64,000 bases of DNA from Oxalobacteraceae bacterium (GTDB lineage: Bacteria; Pseudomonadota; Gammaproteobacteria; Burkholderiales; Burkholderiaceae_D), in assembly GCA_947374865.1 (NCBI GenBank), contig CANCDR010000005.1, forward strand, positions 85,217 to 149,216, read 5' to 3'. Under the pieces are notes generated by a model that saw only the letters and a list, made by a program, of their open reading frames with translations, made no database searches and was not told the origin of the DNA. Shown piece after piece: positions 57,898 to 64,000 of the stretch. Every line of letters starts with the position of its first letter. Within the stretch, counting starts at the first letter, position 1. A program made the position numbers and the translations under genes.

Positions 57898-58182
57898 ATG
57901 TTACTTGACCGATCAGATCAGGCAATCTCTTCTACCGAACTTCAAAAGAATGCTCGGGTCCTGCTGGACCGTATGGCAGATGGCCGTCAGGACCGTTATG
58001 TAGTGATCCGAGATAACCGGCCAACAGCGGTAATGCTGCCGACGGCCCGCTATGAAGCACTAATGACGGAACTAGAGGACTTACGTGTCGAGGCGCTCGC
58101 TCGGGATCGTCTGGCGTCCTTGAAAACAGTGAAATTGGTGTCACATGAAAATATGGTGGCACTTTTTGCGGCGGATGTTTGA
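57898..58182 (+). CDS. Phd/YefM-type antitoxin
   Basis: 94 residues. N-terminal Phd/YefM DNA-binding fold (SSTELQKNARVLLDRMADGR, YVVIRDNRPTAVMLPTARYEAL) and a C-terminal helical tail that would wrap the toxin. AGGGAGCCTCC precedes the ATG. Its stop shares one base with the toxin ATG (TGATG). Expected to repress its own promoter at the palindrome upstream. Confidence 0.88.
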   Translation: MLLDRSDQAISSTELQKNARVLLDRMADGRQDRYVVIRDNRPTAVMLPTARYEALMTELEDLRVEALARDRLASLKTVKLVSHENMVALFAADV

Positions 58183-58472
58183 TGGCTTGGGTCATCCACT
58201 ATCACCCCGATGTCGAGCAAGATTTACGCGCGTTGGGACGCAGTGAAGCCAGGATCATCCTGAAAGTCATAGAGGAACGTATTGCTGAAGGTGAGCCAGA
58301 CAAACTGGGGAAGCCACTTTCCGGTGAGCTAGCCGGTTTTCGACGTATCCGAACCGGACAGACGCGAATTGTCTATCGTGTTGATGGCACACGAATCGAA
58401 GTGTTGATCATTGCTGTCGGTATGCGACGTGATAACGAAATCTATGACTTGGCTGTTGGTCGCATCGACTAA
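58182..58472 (+). CDS. RelE/ParE-superfamily toxin
   Basis: 96 residues from MAWVIHYHPDVEQDLRALG at 58182. The RelE fold is visible in KPLSGELAGFRRIRTGQTRIVYRVDG and VGMRRDNEIYDLAVGR, the C-terminal basic Arg pair being typical of ribosome-dependent mRNA interferases. Second gene of the module. Convergent with the apparently truncated gene at 58496. Confidence 0.88.
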   Translation: MAWVIHYHPDVEQDLRALGRSEARIILKVIEERIAEGEPDKLGKPLSGELAGFRRIRTGQTRIVYRVDGTRIEVLIIAVGMRRDNEIYDLAVGRID

Positions 58473-58495
58473 ATGACGCTGCACCGATGAAGGTT

Positions 58496-58789
58496 TTAAT
58501 TATTTTCTGTAGACTTTGCGAGTTCAGCCGCTTCCGTCAAGCCAACAAAGTTTGGTGCGGCTTCAATGAATTTTGCCGATTCAATGCACGTTCTTACATC
58601 CGCTAACGCACTGCGCAATGCATCTTCTGCAATCAGGGCTTCGCGGGTAAATTCGAGAGCGATATTGCCTGGCCGGGCAATGCCGATGAGCGCATCATCG
58701 CACCCTGCGGCACCCAGGCGTTCAACGATTTCATCCAGATTACAATCATCAGCGGATAGCTGATATTTCAGTGTAAATGTGTATTCCAT
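58496..58789 (-). pseudogene. Probably truncated DNA-binding protein (C-terminal HTH missing)
   Basis: 97 residues: FTLKYQLSADDCNLDEIVERLG, AAGCDDALIGIARPGNIALEF and NFVGLTEAAEL. From memory, proteins of this family continue after ...GLTEAAELVG with a helix-turn-helix (SRQNMRKLM-like) and about 40 more residues. Here the frame ends KSTENN-stop right after AEL, 24 bases from the convergent toxin gene, as if the insertion of the toxin-antitoxin module cut off the rest. A genuinely short variant cannot be excluded. Confidence 0.55.
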
Positions 58790-58797
58790 CGTAACCT

Positions 58798-58917
58798 CTA
58801 AAGTTTTTTAGCTGCTGCGTTCAGCGCATTTTGTGCCGAACAATTATCGATGACGCGTTTTAGTGCTTTGGCGTGCTTACCCGCAGATTTATTCTTCGTT
58901 CCAATACGAGACAGCAT
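58798..58917 (-). CDS. 39-residue Lys/Ala-rich peptide
   Basis: MLSRIGTKNKSAGKHAKAL...NALNAAAKKL, ending eight bases before the next gene's ATG on the same strand. Composition is strongly basic and alanine-rich, unlike a random frame, and coupling to the downstream gene suggests it is or was translated. No family recognised; it may be the remaining end of a larger gene. Confidence 0.35.
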   Translation of the reverse strand: MLSRIGTKNKSAGKHAKALKRVIDNCSAQNALNAAAKKL

Positions 58918-59203
58918 CCGTTTTCATCGGCGTATTGGAGGTCATCATAAAGTTATTTCTTTGCGTAACTTTTCGTAATATGGAACCATTTAAATCAGAT
59001 TAGAGCGTAGGCACCTATTGACAGGTTGTCAAACGACAGCCGAAAACATGTCTCATCTTTGCCAAGACCTATGCCATAGCGTGGGAAGAAAATATTCATG
59101 TAACCGAGTCTACGTGGAAACCAGTTTTTGCAGCGCACAGCACTTCATTTTGACAGCGATAACATCGTTATCGCTATGCACGATGTAACACTACAAATTT
59201 CCA
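58918..59203. other. Intergenic stretch between remnant genes and the methyltransferase
   Basis: 286 bases without a gene. It holds a 9-bp hairpin AGCGATAAC/GTTATCGCT (59155-59175) just after the methyltransferase stop on the minus strand; no T-run follows. Nothing else recognised. Confidence 0.6.
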
Positions 59204-60670
59204 CTACACCAACAGCGGCTTAATGCACACTGCGAACATGTTGATGCCCTCCGCTTCAAAAATGATGTCGTCGGCCCTTTTTCCAAATTTTGATTTCAAA
59301 TACAAATCATGCATGTCCTCTTCGTCACGATGAATAAGCCGCCATTCACAAAGGTAATCCATCATCGCTTTGTTGGGATTCGACTTATGAAAATTTCCCA
59401 AGACAAGTCTTCCACCTGGCTTCAACATATCAAAGGCCAAATCAATGAGTTTGACAACAAAATTGGCAGAGAAATAATCAATTAATCCAATGCTGTACAC
59501 GATATCTTGGGGTGCAATATCGAATCGACTAGGCTCATCTACCAATATCATTAAATTTTCACGAAAAAGTTGAATATTTGCGTTGAGTTTCAATTTATTT
59601 CGGCGATTTTCAACATATGCGAGCGCTTCAAAATCGATATCAATCAGATTGGCGTGCAATAGCGTCGGATCTAATAGTATGCTGAATGCATCAAATACTT
59701 CCTCCGCGGGGCCACAAGCAAAACTCGTTATTTCCGTCACTGCCGCATCGTTATTTTTGATCGCAGTTGAAATGTAGTTTCCAACCACCTGCCGACGATT
59801 TCTTACCGCCTGCGCGGCGGGAAGAGCAAGAAAACATTCATCCAGCAGCGCCCCTATTCTTCCAACCCCACAAGGTTTATTTTCGTAAATTTGCATGATG
59901 GTCAGATAATCTCCCGCATAGCCTCTCGGCTTGGCATAGAAACGGTCGACAGTCCCAGCGAGCGTTGTGTATGGCAATAACTCACACTGAATTTCCTCGC
60001 CAATAGCCTCCTTTATTTTTACACTCAATGTAGACTTTGTGCCAATGAGTTCCTCCATAAATTGAGTGAACTCAACGATTGCACTTCGCACGACACATTC
60101 CATTTCGTTGGGCATGCTGCCGCCATTATGTATAGCACGCTGGTCGGCGGTGACCATCATGCGTTTAAATGCATTAATTTTCTCAGCCAGTTCTGGAACA
60201 TCATATTTATCAATGTTATTTTTTTGAATATTAATACTATTCCCGTACAATTTTTCAACTGCCCGCCAATGATGCATGCGCTCGGCTCCAGCGAAAACAA
60301 TCGCACGATAAATATTTGCTGAGAATTGTGAATCTTCGCGTATTTTTTTTTCAAACGTCTGTCGAGAAATAGTTAATAACACTGTTGGCACGATAGCTTC
60401 AGCTGTGACCAATGCGGGTAATCCTGATAAAAATTCTAAGTCACAAATAAAATTACCTGCCCCAATGGTAAATACGATCGAGCGAGTACCATCAGTACGC
60501 TCATCAATTAAGGCGACTTCTCCTTCAATCACCATATAAAGTTCGCTCACCGTCTCCTCTGCAAGGAACAATCTTTCCGCTGCGAGTAAGTGACGTTCAT
60601 GACTATTTTTAATCATCCAATTACGATCATTTCCTTCAAGTGCGGCGTACGCCGAAGTAGTTGTACTCAT
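59204..60670 (-). CDS. cNMP-binding domain fused to SAM methyltransferase
   Basis: 488 residues. An N-terminal cyclic-nucleotide-binding-like beta roll (~27-135: LYMVIEGEVALIDERTDG, GAGNFICDLEFLSGLPALV), a linker of helices, and a class I methyltransferase: SFACGPAEEVFD (motif I, ~316-326), LIDIDFEALAYV (acidic residue for SAM ribose), SIGLIDYF and LKPGGRLVLGNFH. Proteins with this layout are often annotated as 3-hydroxypalmitate methyl ester (EF) synthesis-like, after Ralstonia PhcB, but that is only fold-level. It is the gene after the PKS on the same strand, with 93 bases between; it may methylate the polyketide or make a fatty methyl ester. Codon use is AT-rich. Confidence 0.75.
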   Translation of the reverse strand: MSTTTSAYAALEGNDRNWMIKNSHERHLLAAERLFLAEETVSELYMVIEGEVALIDERTDGTRSIVFTIGAGNFICDLEFLSGLPALVTAEAIVPTVLLTISRQTFEKKIREDSQFSANIYRAIVFAGAERMHHWRAVEKLYGNSINIQKNNIDKYDVPELAEKINAFKRMMVTADQRAIHNGGSMPNEMECVVRSAIVEFTQFMEELIGTKSTLSVKIKEAIGEEIQCELLPYTTLAGTVDRFYAKPRGYAGDYLTIMQIYENKPCGVGRIGALLDECFLALPAAQAVRNRRQVVGNYISTAIKNNDAAVTEITSFACGPAEEVFDAFSILLDPTLLHANLIDIDFEALAYVENRRNKLKLNANIQLFRENLMILVDEPSRFDIAPQDIVYSIGLIDYFSANFVVKLIDLAFDMLKPGGRLVLGNFHKSNPNKAMMDYLCEWRLIHRDEEDMHDLYLKSKFGKRADDIIFEAEGINMFAVCIKPLLV

Positions 60671-60763
60671 ATTGATCTTTCAGTAATTAATAAGAATTAA
60701 ACTGCTGACACTTCAACCCTGCTCAACTTAAAATCCAAAAAGTCGTAAAATTTTTCGATTATT

Positions 60764-63700
60764 TTATGCGTGATGCAATTTTTCCAAATGCAAGGCCAGA
60801 GAAGAAACTGACCTAAATTCAGAAACCATTTCAATAGAAAGTTCGATTGAAATCTCCTCGCAAGCAATGTTTATCCATTGAAGCATCCCGATTGAATTAA
60901 GCCCTAACTGGGGAAACGTTAGATAGATATCCACATCGACTGGACTCATATGTAAATAATTTGCCAGACTTAATTGGAGTGCCGTTTCATAGTTAATTGT
61001 GTGTCTAACTTCCTCAAGATCTCTGTCTCCTAAGTCTGCGGAATTTTTCGTCTTTTCTTTAAAAATAGTGTTTTTTGAAGATTGAGATAAATTTAACGTT
61101 CGCGATGGCTGATCTTGAACAGAATTCGGCTGAAGCATCTTCTCAAGTTTTTCAATTGTTGCTAGCGTCAGCCCCTCCTCTTTCGTCCTAATTGGCTGGC
61201 TAAAGAAACTTTCCCGCTCGTCTGCTATTACATTCGCTGCTTTTACGAGTACTCCTTGTTCGCTCTCTGTGATCTTTACATCTTCAGACGACTGCATTTC
61301 CCGAGTAGATATTTTTGGCGTACTAAAAAGAAAATTCCTCAACCGGTCCAGATCACCCTCACAGACCAGTAGGTTCACTTCACGATTCGCAAGCGTCGCC
61401 ATCAGGGCTGTCTCACCATGCTTTGTTTGCATGGCGCGCATGCCGGTCTGCTTGAACAGCCATTGTTCAGACGCTGCATCGATGTGCATCCCTCCGTCTC
61501 GCCAAAGCGGCCAGGCGATCGAGTGGTAACCGTGCGTTGCCGCAAAGCTGTCTAAAAATGCATTCGCGCCAGCATAGTCAGCCTGCCCGAGATTCCCCAT
61601 CACACCGGCGATCGACGAAAAGAAGATCATCCAGTTCAGTGGCTGCGTTTCGGGGTGCTGCACAAGATGGTCCTGCACTGCCCGATGTAAATTCCAGGCA
61701 CCGGTGATCTTGACGCCCATGACCGCGTCAATTTTTTCTTCGGTCTTGTTGAGAATTAAATCATCGTGGATCACCCCAGCGGAATGGATGATGCCGTCGA
61801 GCCGACCGTAGCGCTCATGGATCGTTTGCAGTACCGATTGCACATCGGCCAATTGCGCAACATCACCGCAAAGATACGTGCACCCGGCCGGAAGCTGTGC
61901 CGACTCGGTGCGCCCCATCAGGATCACCGTGACGTCCTTGATCTGATTGAAGGTACGGGCAAAGATCTGGCCTAGACCACCAGCACCGCCTGTGATCAGA
62001 TAGACGCCGCCTTCCCGGATGACTTGCTCGCGTTGAGCTGCCGGCGAATTTATTACGAGATTTACTGCAGGAGTAACTTCGACCAGTCTGTGGATCTGAC
62101 GCTGGTCATTTGCCAGGTAACGCACTTCGATAGAGTCTGCTGATCGACTTGAGGGAGTCGATGACTTGCCTTGGCCAGATTGGGCGGCCAGCACCTCACG
62201 CGCTTCCAACACTTCGATCTGCGCATCAGAATACACTGCCGGTACCCGGATCACCTTGCCTAATACTTTGGGGTTTTCCATTGCAGCCGTCTTGAGTAAG
62301 CCGACAATCGGAGCAATGGCATATTCCGGCACCGAATCCCGCGCCGTTAAAACGAATATCGCATTATCCTTGGGCTTGGCTGCCATAAAGGATTTAATAC
62401 TGTCAAAGGCTTGCTTGAATTGTGCGATGACGTCTTGGGACGATACCAAATCGGGAACCGTGCAGATGAGGCGATGTACCGTTACTTTTGTGCCAAGAAC
62501 CGCATGTTCCTGTATCAAATTCTCCAATGTTGCGTCTTGCCACACGTTGCGCGCATACAGGACCTTATTATCGAATGAGGTCACGGGATCCATGCTGAGA
62601 TTAATGTCCCGATCCAGCTTCATTCGTTGCGCATTGAGTCCTTCGAATGCCAATAAAACATGGCCGTCTGCGTCGAGCAGGTAAATATCGCATTGTCTGG
62701 AGTCGATCTGCGATTGTATATTTTCCTTTTGGCTTACCTGTATTGGAACGCGTGCTATCACGTAACTATACTGAACACGATTCAAATCACCATAGCTGCG
62801 CAATTCTTTGAGCGCAAAAGGTACGTAAGGATCGTGTGGTTCCCGTGTACTGCCTTGTTCATTACTCTTGGCCGAAAAACCTAATGCAAAGCCCGCTTGT
62901 AGTGCACTGTCCAACAGACAGGGATTAAAAATAAATTCAGTCTGGGGCTCGCGAATCTGCAATTGCGCCAACACTTCGTCCTTACCATAACTTAGTGATT
63001 CAATACACTGAAAAGTCGGCCCGTACTTAATTCCCTGAGCAGCTGCGTAACGATAGAACGCGTCCCCATCCAAGGTAGAGCCACAGCGACTAAGGACACC
63101 GGCAATATCGATCCGCTCAGGCAAGCTCAAGGGAGCGTCAAATAAAACTGTTCCCTGACTGTGCAATATGTCAGTGCCGCTCCTGATTTCGTATTGCACG
63201 TAACCAGTCTGGCTACGCAGACCAATCTGTATATGGTGCGGCTCAGCATCCACAATGATCGGATACATCCACAGAATATTTTTTATAACGAGCGAAGAAC
63301 CTGTGTGATCAACTTTACCCATCACTGTCGCCGCCCTAACCATCTCCAGATACGCTACACCTGGCAGCACCCGGTGGCCATTAACGACGTGATCTTTGAG
63401 GAAGAATTCCTTGCCCGTGAAGGTACTGGTAAAGCGCTGCTCGTCCAGCGTTGAGGCGTCCTGGTGAACCAATGGATGCAGCTGAGCCTGGCTGGCGCTG
63501 CCTATCAAGGCAGGCAATGTAGGGCCTGACTTAATCCAATAGCGTTCTTTGGCAAACGGATAAGTCGGTGCGCTGATTCGTCTTGGCTTATCTTGACCGT
63601 ACAGCTTGTACCAGTCGAAAGATAAACCTTTTGTCCACAGGTCGAGCAGTTTGCCGTATTTACCCTTCTCGATCCACGCGTCGATTGCGCAATGAAGATC

Positions 63701-64000
63701 TTCATCTCCTTTAAATATCGCCAACGATTCCTTGTTTCGTTTGACCTGTCCCCGATACAGATTTTCGAGACTTTCATTTTCTTGCTCACTCTTATCCAAA
63801 TAGCGCTGCAGCTTGTCTTGTAATTCTCCAAGGGACAATACAAGCAATCCAAGCCGCTCCTCCATCGCCTCTCTGCCTACCTGCAGGGTATAGGCGAGGT
63901 CTGCCAGAGGGATGTCGGCATCCGTTTCTATGAATTCAAGAAGCTTGCCCGCGTACTCCCTCAAGCGTTCCTGATTTTTCGCTGACAGCACGATCATCAC
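60764..64000 (-). CDS. Polyketide synthase, C-terminal module DH-KR-ACP (partial, AT-less)
   Basis: 1078 residues of a protein whose N-terminus lies beyond base 64000. Visible order: post-ketosynthase linker VLSAKNQERLREYAGKLLEF and APTYPFAKERYWI (~143-155); dehydratase with HxxxGxxxxP at His204 (DHVVNGHRVLPG) and its Asp in CLLDSALQ (~364); ketoreductase with GGAGGLG (~671), SSIAG, and Tyr809/Asn813 in GQADYAGANAF; a linker; and an acyl-carrier domain with Ser1036 in LGLNSIGML. There is no acyltransferase between the KS linker and DH, as in trans-AT PKS, and no thioesterase at the end. The KR has an HDDL motif near the LDD position, suggesting a B-type alcohol. Confidence 0.88.
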   Translation of the reverse strand: MMIVLSAKNQERLREYAGKLLEFIETDADIPLADLAYTLQVGREAMEERLGLLVLSLGELQDKLQRYLDKSEQENESLENLYRGQVKRNKESLAIFKGDEDLHCAIDAWIEKGKYGKLLDLWTKGLSFDWYKLYGQDKPRRISAPTYPFAKERYWIKSGPTLPALIGSASQAQLHPLVHQDASTLDEQRFTSTFTGKEFFLKDHVVNGHRVLPGVAYLEMVRAATVMGKVDHTGSSLVIKNILWMYPIIVDAEPHHIQIGLRSQTGYVQYEIRSGTDILHSQGTVLFDAPLSLPERIDIAGVLSRCGSTLDGDAFYRYAAAQGIKYGPTFQCIESLSYGKDEVLAQLQIREPQTEFIFNPCLLDSALQAGFALGFSAKSNEQGSTREPHDPYVPFALKELRSYGDLNRVQYSYVIARVPIQVSQKENIQSQIDSRQCDIYLLDADGHVLLAFEGLNAQRMKLDRDINLSMDPVTSFDNKVLYARNVWQDATLENLIQEHAVLGTKVTVHRLICTVPDLVSSQDVIAQFKQAFDSIKSFMAAKPKDNAIFVLTARDSVPEYAIAPIVGLLKTAAMENPKVLGKVIRVPAVYSDAQIEVLEAREVLAAQSGQGKSSTPSSRSADSIEVRYLANDQRQIHRLVEVTPAVNLVINSPAAQREQVIREGGVYLITGGAGGLGQIFARTFNQIKDVTVILMGRTESAQLPAGCTYLCGDVAQLADVQSVLQTIHERYGRLDGIIHSAGVIHDDLILNKTEEKIDAVMGVKITGAWNLHRAVQDHLVQHPETQPLNWMIFFSSIAGVMGNLGQADYAGANAFLDSFAATHGYHSIAWPLWRDGGMHIDAASEQWLFKQTGMRAMQTKHGETALMATLANREVNLLVCEGDLDRLRNFLFSTPKISTREMQSSEDVKITESEQGVLVKAANVIADERESFFSQPIRTKEEGLTLATIEKLEKMLQPNSVQDQPSRTLNLSQSSKNTIFKEKTKNSADLGDRDLEEVRHTINYETALQLSLANYLHMSPVDVDIYLTFPQLGLNSIGMLQWINIACEEISIELSIEMVSEFRSVSSLALHLEKLHHA

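Overview
The window carries about 64 kb of a betaproteobacterial chromosome, most likely order Burkholderiales and close to Oxalobacteraceae. This is inferred from gene order and protein similarity, not from a 16S gene. The diagnostic blocks are ubiE/Tim44-like/ubiJ/ubiB/fmdB/DUF502/aspS; ptsN-hprK-rapZ; TPR lipoprotein-lolB-ispE-tRNA-Gln-prs-rplY-pth-ychF; ftsY-ftsE-ftsX; and an aa3-type cytochrome oxidase cluster with the CtaG, DUF2970 and small assembly proteins seen in this group. Most genes are moderately GC-rich and densely packed. A few AT-richer islands hold the unusual genes.

Layout: 1-6.3 kb (minus) is ubiquinone biosynthesis plus aspS. 6.2-8.1 kb (plus) is an inserted, tandemly duplicated pair of orphan secreted/membrane proteins. 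8.2-13.2 kb (minus) holds a HIT protein, a 1333-residue flavin/iron-sulfur oxidoreductase and a YqaA membrane protein. 13.3-18.9 kb (plus) holds ilvA, queuosine genes and the PTS-Ntr regulators ptsN-hprK-rapZ. 19.3-20.0 kb is an AT-rich orphan whose Thr-Cys-His arrangement resembles the glutamine-deamidase toxins BLF1/CNF1. 20-22 kb is mutY-mutM. 22-30.6 kb is the lolB-ispE-tRNA-prs-rplY-pth-patatin-ychF housekeeping block. 30.7-34.5 kb holds a Fic protein behind an array of inverted repeats, ppnP, a MOSC protein and a diguanylate cyclase. 34.5-38.8 kb holds a ferredoxin, coaD, rsmD and ftsYEX. 38.8-46.3 kb holds a tail-specific protease, rpoH under a perfect CIRCE element, a DUF885 protein, and a flavoprotein-fabI pair behind an FNR/Anr-type promoter. 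46.5-55.6 kb is the cytochrome c oxidase and haem A assembly cluster. 55.9-57.7 kb is bioC and comF. 57.8-58.9 kb is a type II toxin-antitoxin module next to an apparently truncated gene. 59.2-64.0 kb is the edge of a polyketide locus: a cNMP-binding/methyltransferase fusion and the DH-KR-ACP end of a PKS without an AT domain, running off the window.

Functionally, the core is respiratory and housekeeping: ubiquinone synthesis, haem A and Cu delivery to the aa3 oxidase, nucleotide and cofactor synthesis, and base-excision repair. Regulation visible in the DNA includes a CIRCE box at rpoH, an FNR-type box at -41.5 before fabI, a strong sigma70 promoter before coxB, an autoregulatory-type palindrome before the toxin-antitoxin pair, and a long stem-loop at the probable 5' end of the prs mRNA. 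The orphan pair, the deamidase-like gene, the Fic protein and the PKS suggest interaction with other organisms, but the window alone does not prove it.
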